Source of the DNA: Gammaproteobacteria bacterium
Lineage (GTDB): Bacteria > Pseudomonadota > Gammaproteobacteria > Ga0077536
Length of the DNA stretch: 64,000 bases
Direction: 5' to 3'
Assembly: GCA_016209015.1 (NCBI GenBank)
Contig: JACQWY010000032.1
Location: forward strand, 103,427 to 167,426
Shown: positions 31,645-41,129 of the stretch, in pieces
Layout of the letters: every line of letters begins with the position of its first letter
How positions within the stretch are numbered: position 1 is the stretch's first letter
Position numbers and translations under genes: made by a program
The notes under the pieces: generated by a model
Told to the model about the DNA's origin: nothing
Database searches by the model: none
Seen by the model: only the letters and a program-made list of their open reading frames with translations

Positions 31645-33162
31645 ATGACCGATCCCGACGGCGCGCGCAGTGGGCACGCGGAGGCGCTGCTCGACCGCGG
31701 CTTCTTCGGCCATCCGCGCGGACTGAAGACGCTGTTCTTCACCGAGCTCTGGGAGCGCTTCAGCTATTACGGGATGCGCAGCATCCTGATCCTGTTCATG
31801 ACGGCCGCGGTCGCGGACGGCGGCCTCGGTTTCGCGGTGCCGAAAGCCGGCGCGATCTATGGCGTCTACACCGCGAGCGTGTATCTGCTGTGCCTGCCGG
31901 GCGGCTACATCGCGGATCGTCTGCTCGGGCAGCGCCGCGCGACGCTCGTCGGCGGGCTCGCGATCATGATCGGACACTTGAACCTCGCCGTGCCCGGGAT
32001 CGTCACGTTCTATGCCGGCCTCGGGTGTGTCGCGATCGGCACGGGTTTGTTGAAGCCGAACATCAGCACCATGGTCGGCCAGCTCTACGCGCCCGGCGAT
32101 GCGCGCCGCGACGCGGGCTTCTCCATCTACTACATGGGCATCAATCTCGGCGCGTTTCTCGCGCCGCTCGTCTGCGGCTCGCTCGCGCAGGGCACGCTCG
32201 TGCGCGACTGGCTGGCGGCGCACGGGCATGCGGCGGGAGAGGCCTGGCACGTCGGCTTCGGCATGGCGGCGCTCGGCATGGCGTTCGGCCTCGTGCAATA
32301 CGTGCGCGGCGGTGCCGCACTCGGCGCGGCGGGACTGCCGCCGGCGCCCGACCCGCGCGCGTGGTGGCCCGTGCTCGGCGTACTGGCCGCGTCGCTGCTC
32401 GCGATCGGCGGCGCGATCGCGGCCGGTGTCACCGCGGCGCAATTGAGCGGTGCGCTCGGCAGCGCCTTGCTCGTCATCACCGTCGCATTCTTCGCCGGCC
32501 TCTTCCTCGTCGGCCGGTGGACGGCGGCCGAACGTCGCCAGCTCCTCGCCGTGCTCGCGCTCTTCTTCGGCGCCTCGGTGTTCTGGTCACTCTTCGAGCA
32601 GGGCGGCTCGACGCTCACGCTCTTCGCCGAGCGCAACACGGCGCGCGAAGTGCTCGGCTTCACGATACCCGCGAGCTGGTTCGCGTCCTTGAACGCGATC
32701 CTGATCATCGTCTTCGCGCCGCTCTTCGCCTGGGGCTGGACGCGGCTCGGCTCGCGTGAGCCCTCGGCGCCCGCGAAGTTCACGCTCGGTCTCGCCTTCG
32801 TCGCGGCGGGCTTCGGTGTGCTCGTGCTCGCAGCGCTCGCCGCGCAAGGTGGCGTGAAAGTGAGCCCGTGGTGGCTCGTCGCGACCTACGTGCTGCACAC
32901 GATAGGCGAGTTGTGCCTGAGTCCCGTGGGCTTGAGTGCGATGACGAAGCTCGCACCCGCGCGCATCGCGGCGCTCACGATGGGCGTGTGGTTCCTCGCG
33001 ACCTCGGTCGGCAATTATCTCGGCGGGCGGGTGGCGGGGCTCTACGAGGCGTTCACGCTGCCGCAGCTCTTCGGCGCGGTGACGGCGTTCGCCGCGGCGG
33101 CCGCGATCGTGATGGCGCTGACGGTGGGGCCGTTGCGGCGGATGCTGGCGGAGCGGGAGTAG
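31645..33162 (+). CDS. POT/PTR family proton-dependent oligopeptide transporter
   Basis: 'LFFTELWERFSYYGMRSILILFM' (ExxER), 'DAGFSIYYMGINLGAFLAPLVCG'. Confidence 0.93.
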   Translation: MTDPDGARSGHAEALLDRGFFGHPRGLKTLFFTELWERFSYYGMRSILILFMTAAVADGGLGFAVPKAGAIYGVYTASVYLLCLPGGYIADRLLGQRRATLVGGLAIMIGHLNLAVPGIVTFYAGLGCVAIGTGLLKPNISTMVGQLYAPGDARRDAGFSIYYMGINLGAFLAPLVCGSLAQGTLVRDWLAAHGHAAGEAWHVGFGMAALGMAFGLVQYVRGGAALGAAGLPPAPDPRAWWPVLGVLAASLLAIGGAIAAGVTAAQLSGALGSALLVITVAFFAGLFLVGRWTAAERRQLLAVLALFFGASVFWSLFEQGGSTLTLFAERNTAREVLGFTIPASWFASLNAILIIVFAPLFAWGWTRLGSREPSAPAKFTLGLAFVAAGFGVLVLAALAAQGGVKVSPWWLVATYVLHTIGELCLSPVGLSAMTKLAPARIAALTMGVWFLATSVGNYLGGRVAGLYEAFTLPQLFGAVTAFAAAAAIVMALTVGPLRRMLAERE

Positions 33163-33204
33163 AAGACGCGATCGTTGCGCCTCCTGGCTCGGCACATCGT
33201 ATAG
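33162..33204 (-). repeat. REP-like palindrome, family B
   Basis: GAAGACGCGATCGTTGCGCCTCCTGGCTCGGCACATCGTATAG begins at the stop codon of the POT gene. Confidence 0.7.
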
Positions 33205-33249
33205 AACCGGGGCCGGCGGGACGCGTGTTCCCGCCGGCCTCGCGAGCGA

Positions 33250-34221
33250 TCACTTGATGACGAGCGGATTCACCGGCGCACCGGCGCCGTTCACGATCTT
33301 GAGCGGCGCGGCGGTGTAGAGGAACGTGTACTGCTTGTCGGCGGCGCAGTCCGCGGCGAGATCGTCGAGCCATGCGATCTCGGTGAGCGTGACGCCGAGA
33401 TTGCGCATCAGGGCGTTGTGGAGCGGCAGCACGACACCCGAGACCGGATCGACCGTTACCTCGTTCGCAATCGTGTCGGTGACGAGATTCGGGATCTCCA
33501 TGTCCTGGAACCACTTCACGAGCTCGGGCGAATACGTGAGCCCGGGCTCGACGAAGTTGCCGTAGAACTCCTCGCGCTTCACCCTGTAGAACTTCGCGAT
33601 CCAGCCGGTGCGCACGACGAGCACGTCGCGCTTCTGGATTTCCGTGCCCTGCGCCATCGCGCACGCCATGAGGTCTTCGTGCGTGAACGTCTCGCCGACG
33701 TCGAGCACTTCCTTGTTACGCCAGCGCGCGATGTCCAGCAGGATTCCGCGGCCGACGACGCCCTTCTCCGCGATCGGCATGATGCTCGCCTTGGACAGGC
33801 CGCCGATCGTCGTCTTCGCGTCGTAGCCGTTCCAGATCTGATCGTCGCACCAGACGTGGCCGAGCGCGTCGTACTGCGTCGAGCCTTGCGGGAAGCAGGT
33901 CATGTAATCGTCCGCGTAATGGCAGCCGCCCGCGAAGGCGGGGCCCTTGCCCGCGATCCAATGACCTTCGTCCATCACGTTCACGCGGATCGCGCCGGAG
34001 CGCCCCGGCCACACGGGATCGCCTTCGGGGCTCGCCATCTTCACCTGCAGCGTGAACACCTTGCCGGACTTGATGCAGCCAGCGGCCTTCACGATCAGAT
34101 CGGGCGTGAGGTAATTGAGACTGCCGACCTCGTCGTCCGGGCCCCACTTGCCCCAGTTCTTCGGTGCGTCCTTCAGCAGCTCGCCGACCGACGGGACGGC
34201 ATTGTTCGGTGTGCTCGACAT
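33250..34221 (-). CDS. cyclase family protein (metal-dependent, kynurenine-formamidase-like superfamily)
   Basis: 'STQYDALGHVWCDDQIWNGY', 'GVVGRGILLDIARW', 'EIQKRDVLVVRTGW'. Confidence 0.82.
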   Translation of the reverse strand: MSSTPNNAVPSVGELLKDAPKNWGKWGPDDEVGSLNYLTPDLIVKAAGCIKSGKVFTLQVKMASPEGDPVWPGRSGAIRVNVMDEGHWIAGKGPAFAGGCHYADDYMTCFPQGSTQYDALGHVWCDDQIWNGYDAKTTIGGLSKASIMPIAEKGVVGRGILLDIARWRNKEVLDVGETFTHEDLMACAMAQGTEIQKRDVLVVRTGWIAKFYRVKREEFYGNFVEPGLTYSPELVKWFQDMEIPNLVTDTIANEVTVDPVSGVVLPLHNALMRNLGVTLTEIAWLDDLAADCAADKQYTFLYTAAPLKIVNGAGAPVNPLVIK

Positions 34222-34362
34222 GTATTCGCTCCTCGTTGTGATGGCGTGCGGCGTGGGCAACGGTGGGGCAAATTTGCAGATGCGCTCAAGGCTGTCAAGC
34301 CGGGCGCGGCCCAGCGCGTCGCGGGTCTGCGCGGCGCGCTGGGCGAGTGGCGAAAGCGCGCC

Positions 34363-35355
34363 TCAGGCGGCGCGCTTGATGCGAAGCAGCAGGAGCAGCG
34401 CGGAGCCGAGGAGCGGGAACGCGGCGGGCACGGGGACGGGGACGATCGCGTTCTGGAACGCGCCGGCGATGATGCCGTGGACGAGCGTCGTCGGGTGGAC
34501 GTCGTCCCAGTAGACGCGTTGCGCGCCGAGATCGGAGCACAGATTCGGATCCGTCGCGCCGCTGATGCAGCCGTCGGTCGTGTTCGTGATACCGAACGCG
34601 GCGGGATTCGCGAGCACGAAGTTGAACGCGGTGTAGACGTCGACGAGGTGGATGCCCGCGCCGCCGCCCGACACGATGTTCGAGAGGCCGAGGTTGAAGT
34701 CGTTCACTGCCTGCGAATACTCGTTCTGCAGACCGAGGACGTTCGCGCGCGGCGTGCGCCCGATGTCGGGCAGGTTCGCGATGTAGACGTCCGCGAAGCC
34801 GAGCGTAGTGCGCATGTAACCGAGCACGACATTCACGTTCGAGAGCGCGGTCGGCACGACGTCGGCAGGTGTCGCGAAACCATTGTCCTGGGCCGAGAGG
34901 ATGTCGTTCGCGCCGATCCACAGCACCGCCGCGGCATTCGTGCCGGTCACGACCGGCGCGGTGAGAACCTCCGTACCGAGACCGTACGCGGCGGTTGCGA
35001 GCAGGGAGCCGACGACGGGTACGGCGTTCAACGTGCTGTCGAGCGAGTTGTCCGACACGCCGAAACCGGGCGTGTTGTAGAGCCCGCTGTAGGCACCGAC
35101 GATCGCCCGGTCGCTCACGGCGATGCCGGGATGCGCGGCGGCGAAGTAGTCGACCCACACCGGGCCGTTCGTCGCGCCGCCGTTGCCGGGATAGTTCGGA
35201 GTCGGCACAGCACCGCCGGTGGCGGCGTACAGGTTGCCGTTGTCCGAAAGACTGTCGCCGAAGACATAGAGGTTGCCGGGACTCGCTGCTGCGGCGGTGC
35301 CCAATCCGAGGCCGAGAACGAGCGTGAATGCTGCCGTGAGCTTGTGCATGGACAT
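34363..35355 (-). CDS. secreted SGNH/GDSL hydrolase with exosortase-type C-terminal tail
   Basis: Signal peptide; 'LYVFGDSLSDNGN', 'LWIGANDI', 'DDVHPTTLVH'; C-terminus 'VPVPVPAAFPLLGSALLLLLRIKRAA'. Confidence 0.85.
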   Translation of the reverse strand: MSMHKLTAAFTLVLGLGLGTAAAASPGNLYVFGDSLSDNGNLYAATGGAVPTPNYPGNGGATNGPVWVDYFAAAHPGIAVSDRAIVGAYSGLYNTPGFGVSDNSLDSTLNAVPVVGSLLATAAYGLGTEVLTAPVVTGTNAAAVLWIGANDILSAQDNGFATPADVVPTALSNVNVVLGYMRTTLGFADVYIANLPDIGRTPRANVLGLQNEYSQAVNDFNLGLSNIVSGGGAGIHLVDVYTAFNFVLANPAAFGITNTTDGCISGATDPNLCSDLGAQRVYWDDVHPTTLVHGIIAGAFQNAIVPVPVPAAFPLLGSALLLLLRIKRAA

Positions 35356-35453
35356 GGGTGTTCCCCCCGTGCGTGCTGTTGTTCGTCGATTTCGCCGACG
35401 ATCCGTCCGGCGTGCCGCCAGCATAACGAGGTCGGGCGTCTCCGGACAGCGAA

Positions 35454-36341
35454 TCAGAGCGGGTGGTGAAAGCACTCCTCGAGGAACGCGACGAAGGTGC
35501 GCACGGTCGCTGGCGGCTCACGGTGCGCATAGACGGCAAAGAGCGGGATCGCAGCCGGCGAGCATTCGGCGAGCACGGGCTGCAGACGGCCGGCGGTGAG
35601 ATCCGCGCGCACCATGTAACTCGGAAGCTGGACGAGGCCGAGGCCGGCAATCGCGGCCATGCGCACGGCGTCGCCGGTCGTCGCCTCGAAATCGCCCTGC
35701 ACGCGGATGACGGTCTCGCCCTCCGCCGTCATCAGCAGCCACATGCCCTTGCGCTGGCCCTGCGAATAGCGCAAGCAGTTGTGCCCGACCAAGTCCGCTG
35801 GCGTCGCTGGCGCGCCGTGGAGCGCGAGGTATGCCGGCGCGGCGCAGACGACGAGCCGCACTTCGGCGATCTGGCGTGCGACGAGGCTCGAATCGTGGAG
35901 CGATCCGATGACGATCGCGACGTCCACGCCTTCCTCGAGCAGGCCGAGCGGGCGGTCGCTCAGCGTGAGCTGCACCTGGACTTCGGGAAACCGGTGGGCG
36001 TATTCGGCGAGCACGGGCGCGAGCTGGAAGCTGCCGAAGGATGTCGGCGCGAGCACCTTCAGCCGGCCATGGGGTTTCGCGTTGAACCCGCTGACCTGCC
36101 GCTCGAGCTCCGCGAGCGCACCGAGCACGTCGCGACAGCCCTGGAGATACGCCTCGCCGGCCTCGGTGAGCCGCAGCCGCCGCGTGCTGCGGCTGAACAG
36201 CCGGATCCCGAGCGCGTGCTCGAGCTGCTGGATGTGCTTCGTGGTCATCGCCTTGGAGATCCGCAACGCTTCAGCAGCGCCCGAGAAACTGCCGAGCTCC
36301 GCGACGGTCACGAACGCCTGCATGCTCGAGAGCTTATCCAT
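35454..36341 (-). CDS. LysR-family transcriptional regulator
   Basis: 'MDKLSSMQAFVTVAELGSFSGAAEALRISKAMTTKHIQQLEHALGIRLFSRSTRRLRLTEAG'. Confidence 0.93.
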   Translation of the reverse strand: MDKLSSMQAFVTVAELGSFSGAAEALRISKAMTTKHIQQLEHALGIRLFSRSTRRLRLTEAGEAYLQGCRDVLGALAELERQVSGFNAKPHGRLKVLAPTSFGSFQLAPVLAEYAHRFPEVQVQLTLSDRPLGLLEEGVDVAIVIGSLHDSSLVARQIAEVRLVVCAAPAYLALHGAPATPADLVGHNCLRYSQGQRKGMWLLMTAEGETVIRVQGDFEATTGDAVRMAAIAGLGLVQLPSYMVRADLTAGRLQPVLAECSPAAIPLFAVYAHREPPATVRTFVAFLEECFHHPL

Positions 36342-36719
36342 GCCTTCGCCCGCTTCGTTCCCGCTTCATGGCGCGATTATGTCGCGCCCGGCGCCGCGGC
36401 GCCCGCGCGTCGGTGCGAATGTTCACGATCGGAATGCGCGCCCCACGCCGTGCCGGAAATTCAAGACATCCTTCCCGGCGTGATGCGGCTCACGACATGC
36501 GGCGGCGTAGGGGTGACGCAAGACCGGGATTCAGTGTCGCGAACGCGATCGGACGCCTTTTGTTCACTCAGAGGAAACAATCTTTCTTCGGATCCCGGGT
36601 TGATGCGACACGATCCGTTCACTATCTTTCATTGCATTGCAGCAATCTGCTCGATCGCGCGGCGGTGGCATTGAGGGACCTGCACCCCTTTCAGTCATTG
36701 TCATTGCAGGAGATCATCC

Positions 36720-36968
36720 ATGAAGAAGCGCTTTATCCTGGGGTTGGGCTGCCTCACCACGTTCCTCACGCTGTCGAGCGTGCAGGCTGCAGACCACTGC
36801 GCGTGGCCGATGCTGCGTGCGACGAACCTGCGGCCCGCGTGCGAGCAGTACGGCTCGTCCGGCCTGAGCGGCCTGTACGAGAACAACCGCCACATCGCCG
36901 AGCTCGTGGCCTCGCCGGTCACGCACAAGATTGCGGCCGTCACGCCTCACGCGACGACCGGTTCCTGA
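36720..36968 (+). CDS. small secreted hypothetical protein (82 aa)
   Basis: MKKRFILGLGCLTTFLTLSSVQA signal peptide, own intrinsic terminator downstream. Confidence 0.6.
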   Translation: MKKRFILGLGCLTTFLTLSSVQAADHCAWPMLRATNLRPACEQYGSSGLSGLYENNRHIAELVASPVTHKIAAVTPHATTGS

Positions 36969-36989
36969 TCGCAACGACGCGACCTCGGA

Positions 36990-37023
36990 CCCCACCGCGC
37001 GGTCATCCGCCGGTGGGGTTTTT
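36990..37023 (+). terminator. intrinsic terminator
   Basis: CCCCACCG...CGGTGGGG stem followed by TTTTT. Confidence 0.8.
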
Positions 37024-37100
37024 CGTGTCTGGAGGATTTGATTGAGGGCTTCGGCGGTCGCGCGAAGCCCTGAGGAGCGGGATCTGTCTCGAAAGGCGTC

Positions 37101-37250
37101 TCAGCGCGGCTTCGTGTTCTGAGGCGGCTCTGCCGAGAGCTTCATGAACATGTTGGCCAGATAACCCACGATCCCGATGGTTATGACCACCACACCCAGG
37201 CTCATGAGGCCGATGTCGGTGGCGAACAGCTCTTGCATTAATGCCATCAT
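37101..37250 (-). CDS. DUF3149-like small membrane protein (49 aa)
   Basis: Unlisted short ORF MMALMQELFATDIGLMSLGVVVITIGIVGYLANMFMKLSAEPPQNTKPR; one TM segment. Confidence 0.6.
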   Translation of the reverse strand: MMALMQELFATDIGLMSLGVVVITIGIVGYLANMFMKLSAEPPQNTKPR

Positions 37251-37598
37251 AAAATTTCCCTGATTTTCCGGAGCCCCGCATCACCCTACGCCTGCCCCCG
37301 GTCGCGATTCTGACCTGGATCAACAAGCCCGAGGCCTCGTCCTACACCGGCACCCGGCTTTGTCCGACAAAAAACTGGCGCACACGCAAGATATTTGCGC
37401 TAGACTGCCATGAACTTCGAAGCCGGCGCGCCGTATCGCCGCCGGTCTCGCCTAACCGAGCACTTCAGATTCGTCCCCGTCGTGCGTTCGTTAGAAGAAT
37501 CTGCCGCCTTGCGGCATTTCGGTTGCGATGGGCTTTGTGCATGGGCCGTCGGAACTGTGAATGAGGATCACGCACGACAATCTGATGAGACAATCTGC

Positions 37599-37868
37599 AT
37601 GAATATCTATGTTGGTAACCTGGCCTATTCCGTCACCGATGAGGATCTCCGCGAAGCGTTCTCCGCTTCGGGCCAAGTCACGCGCGCAAGCGTGGTGAAG
37701 GACAAGTTCTCGGGTCAATCCAAGGGCTTCGGCTTCGTCGAAATGCCCGATGGCGTCGAAGCCAATAACGCCATAAAGGCCATGAACGATAAGCCCCTGA
37801 AGGGCCGTAACCTGCGCGTCAACGAAGCTCGTCCCCGCGAAGAGCGCCCGCGCCGCGCGTCGTTCTAA
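37599..37868 (+). CDS. RRM-domain RNA-binding protein
   Basis: 'MNIYVGNLAYSVTDEDLREAF', RNP1 'SKGFGFVEM'. Confidence 0.92.
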   Translation: MNIYVGNLAYSVTDEDLREAFSASGQVTRASVVKDKFSGQSKGFGFVEMPDGVEANNAIKAMNDKPLKGRNLRVNEARPREERPRRASF

Positions 37869-37932
37869 GTCCGCGGGCGGGTCACCGCCCACGAACGTCT
37901 TCAGGGTGCGCGGCCTCGTGCCGCGCGTCCTT

Positions 37933-40479
37933 TCAGAACAAATCGTCCAAGTCGTCCGCGCCGCCCCCCGGCATGCGCCCGTGCGTCTGCACGTAGGCCT
38001 GGATGAGCTGCGATTCCCGCGACGTGTAGAGCGCCGCTTCCTCGAACACGAATGAACCGGCCTCGACTCCGGCAGCAAGCTGCCCGGCGAGCCCGGCACG
38101 CAGATTCTCGACCCCTTTGATGACCGTCACCATGCCGGTGGCGTCGATGAGCTGGAACACTCCGGCCTCCGCAGGCACGCCTGCGATCGTCGCCGCATCG
38201 AAGCGCAGACTCGTCGTGGGCGGCAGCGGCGCCGCGCAGATTCCGGCTGCGAGATTGCAGCGCAGACAGCGCGCCGCTTCGCGCCGTCCCTCGGCGTCCG
38301 TATAAGCACACTCGACCTCGTCCCAGCCCGCGCGTGCGGCCGGCTCGCGCAGCGGCGGCTTCACCCGCGGCCGGCGATTGAAGCCGTCCTCGCGTCCCAG
38401 CGACTGCATCGGCTCGTCCGGCGGCAGCAGCACCTCGCTGATGTCGCCGTCGCCGCCGAGTGCGAGATCGATGGCCGCCGCCGCGATCCGCCCGTGCGCG
38501 ACGGCTTCGATCAGCGTCGCGGACCCGAGCACGCAATCGCCGCCCGCGTAGACGCCCGCACGGCTCGTCATGAGGGTGTCGGCGCGCACGACGAAACGGC
38601 CGCTCGCGTCGACGTCCACGCCGAAATGCGCGGCGCGATGCGGGCGCTGACCGACGGCGGCGATCACGAGGTCGACGGCGTGCGTGCGCTCCGTGCCCGG
38701 CACCGGCACGGGCCGGGCGCGACCCGAGGCGTCCGGCTCGCCGAGGCGCATTTCCTGATAGGTGATTGCGAGCCGCGCCTCGCCGTCGTGCGGCTCGATG
38801 CGTATGGGTGCCAACAGATAATGCACATTCACGCCTTCGTCGAGGCAACCCGCGAGCTCGTCCTCGCGTGCCGGCATCTCGGCCTGCGTGCGGCGATACA
38901 CCATGTCGACTTCCGCACCGAGTCGCCGCGAGGAACGCGCGTTGTCCGTCGCGACGTTGCCGCCGCCGATCACCGCGACCTTGCGGCCGGTCATGATGCC
39001 GCCCTCGGTGTTCACGAGCCCCATGGTCGCGGCGCGCAGGAACGTCGGGCTGTCGACGACACCCGGCAAATCGTCGCCCGGCACGCCGAGCGCATCCCCG
39101 GCCTGACAGCCGATGCCGATGAAGATCGCCTCGTAGCCGGCGGCGAACAGCGCAGCGACGTCTTCCACCCGCGTGTCGTAACGGAATTCGACGCCGAGGC
39201 GCGCGACTTCGCCGACCTCGTTCGCAATGACCTCGATCGGCACGCGATACGACGGAATGCCGTAGCGCGCCATGCCGCCGCCGGCGGGATGCGCGTCGAA
39301 AACGGCGACCGCATGGCCCTGCTTCGCGAGGTAGTACGCGACGGTCAGGCCCGCCGGCCCGGCGCCGATCACCGCGGCACGCCGGCCGCTCGGCGGCAGG
39401 CGTTTCGCATGCGCACGCCAGCGACCGTCGTCGTTGTCCGCGGCGAGACGCTTGAGACTGCGGATCGCGATCGGCTCGTCGAGCTCACCGCGCCGGCACA
39501 CGCCCTCGCACATCGCGAAGCAGGCGCGCCCGAGGATGCCGGGGAACGGCAGCTTCTCGCGCACGACCGCGACGGCTTCCCCATAGCGCCCTTCCGAAGC
39601 GAGCTGCACGTAACGCGGCACGTCGATGCCGGCGGGGCACGCCGCCTCGCAGGGCACCCTCGAAGACTCGCGATGCGCCGGATCGAGCGTGCGATCGATC
39701 AGCGCGCCCGTCGGGCACACCGTCACGCAGGCCTGGCAGAAGCGGCAGCCCGACTCGACGAGCGTCTCGGCGATCGCGCCGACATAGTGCCGCGTGCCGT
39801 CAGCCGTCTCGATCGCCTTCACTTCGAGGCAACCCACCTCGCGGACGTCGTTGCAGGCCGTCAGACAGCGCCTGCAGTCGATGCACAGGTTGTAATCGCG
39901 ATCGAAGAACGGCTCGCTGCGCGAGACGGTGAGATCGTCGGGCCTGTAAACCGGCGTATTGTTCGGAATGCCGATGTGATCGGCGATCTTGCGCAGCTCG
40001 CAGGACGCGAAGATCTCGCAGCAGCGCGTCGCCGGCGGGTTACCGTAGGAGCACTGCGAGCGACTGCAGCCTTCGCGCTGCGGACAGGTCAGACAGACGT
40101 GCGGGTGATGCGCGAGGATCTTCGCGAGCTTCGTCTGGCGCGCCGCGATCACGGCCGGCGTCGCAGTACGTATGGAGAGACCGGGCGCGACGGCGAGATC
40201 GCAGGAACGGTGCAGGCCGTCGCGGCCGTCGACCTCGACGAGACAGAGCTGACAGCCCTCGCCACCGCCGCCGCGCCGGAGCGCCGGCGGCAGATCGGGA
40301 TGCGCGCAGAGCGCGGGAATGTAGACGCCGGCGTGATGCGCGGCGTTCAGGACCGAAGCGCCCGCCGGTGCCGCGACGGCGGTGCCGTCGAGCACGAAGC
40401 TCACCGGCGCCCCGAACGCCGCGGCATCCGCCGCGCGGCTCATCGTCCACCATTCGTGCTTCGCTCCCGCACCCATCGC
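37933..40479 (-). CDS. bzdV: BzdV-like Fe-S/FAD oxidoreductase (2Fe-2S + 2x[4Fe-4S] + GltD-like)
   Basis: 'CAHPDLPP...GEGCQLCLVEV'; 'CIDCRRCLTACNDVREVGC'; 'CRFCQACVTVCPTGAL'; 'VIGAGPAGLTVAYYLAKQGHAVAVFD'; exact start uncertain. Confidence 0.75.
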   Translation of the reverse strand, partial: AMGAGAKHEWWTMSRAADAAAFGAPVSFVLDGTAVAAPAGASVLNAAHHAGVYIPALCAHPDLPPALRRGGGGEGCQLCLVEVDGRDGLHRSCDLAVAPGLSIRTATPAVIAARQTKLAKILAHHPHVCLTCPQREGCSRSQCSYGNPPATRCCEIFASCELRKIADHIGIPNNTPVYRPDDLTVSRSEPFFDRDYNLCIDCRRCLTACNDVREVGCLEVKAIETADGTRHYVGAIAETLVESGCRFCQACVTVCPTGALIDRTLDPAHRESSRVPCEAACPAGIDVPRYVQLASEGRYGEAVAVVREKLPFPGILGRACFAMCEGVCRRGELDEPIAIRSLKRLAADNDDGRWRAHAKRLPPSGRRAAVIGAGPAGLTVAYYLAKQGHAVAVFDAHPAGGGMARYGIPSYRVPIEVIANEVGEVARLGVEFRYDTRVEDVAALFAAGYEAIFIGIGCQAGDALGVPGDDLPGVVDSPTFLRAATMGLVNTEGGIMTGRKVAVIGGGNVATDNARSSRRLGAEVDMVYRRTQAEMPAREDELAGCLDEGVNVHYLLAPIRIEPHDGEARLAITYQEMRLGEPDASGRARPVPVPGTERTHAVDLVIAAVGQRPHRAAHFGVDVDASGRFVVRADTLMTSRAGVYAGGDCVLGSATLIEAVAHGRIAAAAIDLALGGDGDISEVLLPPDEPMQSLGREDGFNRRPRVKPPLREPAARAGWDEVECAYTDAEGRREAARCLRCNLAAGICAAPLPPTTSLRFDAATIAGVPAEAGVFQLIDATGMVTVIKGVENLRAGLAGQLAAGVEAGSFVFEEAALYTSRESQLIQAYVQTHGRMPGGGADDLDDLF

Positions 40480-40487
40480 GCTTCTCC

Positions 40488-41120
40488 TCATTCGATGCTG
40501 ACGTGGCCCTTGTAGTAGGCGCCGCGACACGCCCCGGCGCGCACGGCCGCGACGAAAGTCTGCATGTCGCTCACCGGCACGCAGAACTCCGTCGCGCAAC
40601 GCGCGACTGCCGCGCTGCGATGGCAGTCGCTGCCGCCGAGTCCGGGCAGGCCGCGTTCGTGCGCGGCCTGCAAGGCACGCGCATTCGTCTCGCGATCGTT
40701 GCCGCCGTTGTGGGTCTCGAGCGCGGCGATGCCGCCGAGAGAGCGCGCGCCGTCGAGCAGGCTCGCGACCCCCGTTTCGCGATAGGGATGGGCCGGTACG
40801 CAGATGCCGCCGAGCGCCGCGATGCGGGCCGTGAGCTCGTCGATCGGCAGGTAGTTGTCGCGGCCCCAGCAGTTCCAGGAATCGTCCACGACGCCGTAGA
40901 CGAGCACGTGTCCGCGATCCGTCGAGGCTTCGACGCCGCGCAGCACCAGGAGCTCGAATTCCCCGGCGAGCGCTTCGATCGGCGCCGAAGCTTCATACGA
41001 GTGGTGCTCGGTGACGACGACGCCGTCGAGCCCCTGATCCTTCGCGCGGCGCAAGAGATCGCCCGGCTCGAGCCAGTTGTCGTGCGAGTACTTCGTATGA
41101 CAGTGGCAGTCGATCCACAT
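40488..41120 (-). CDS. PHP-domain metal-dependent phosphoesterase-like protein
   Basis: 'MWIDCHCHTKYSHDNWLEPGDLLRRAKDQGLDGVVVTEH', 'GGSDCHR'. Confidence 0.85.
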   Translation of the reverse strand: MWIDCHCHTKYSHDNWLEPGDLLRRAKDQGLDGVVVTEHHSYEASAPIEALAGEFELLVLRGVEASTDRGHVLVYGVVDDSWNCWGRDNYLPIDELTARIAALGGICVPAHPYRETGVASLLDGARSLGGIAALETHNGGNDRETNARALQAAHERGLPGLGGSDCHRSAAVARCATEFCVPVSDMQTFVAAVRAGACRGAYYKGHVSIE

Positions 41121-41129
41121 GGCCCGTGC

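Noticed and set aside
33250-34221. Cyclase-family protein considered as a ring hydrolase for the benzoyl-CoA pathway
   Set aside because: Belongs to the kynurenine-formamidase-like superfamily, not the crotonase-like 6-oxo-acyl-CoA hydrolases, and is not linked to the operon.
35454-36341. LysR gene considered as regulator of the bzd-like operon
   Set aside because: Separated by several unrelated transcription units; BzdR-type regulators are HTH_XRE/shikimate-kinase-like, not LysR.
38494-40515. 673-aa plus-strand ORF opposite the BzdV-like gene
   Set aside because: Antisense shadow; R/A/H/D-rich with no domain signature.
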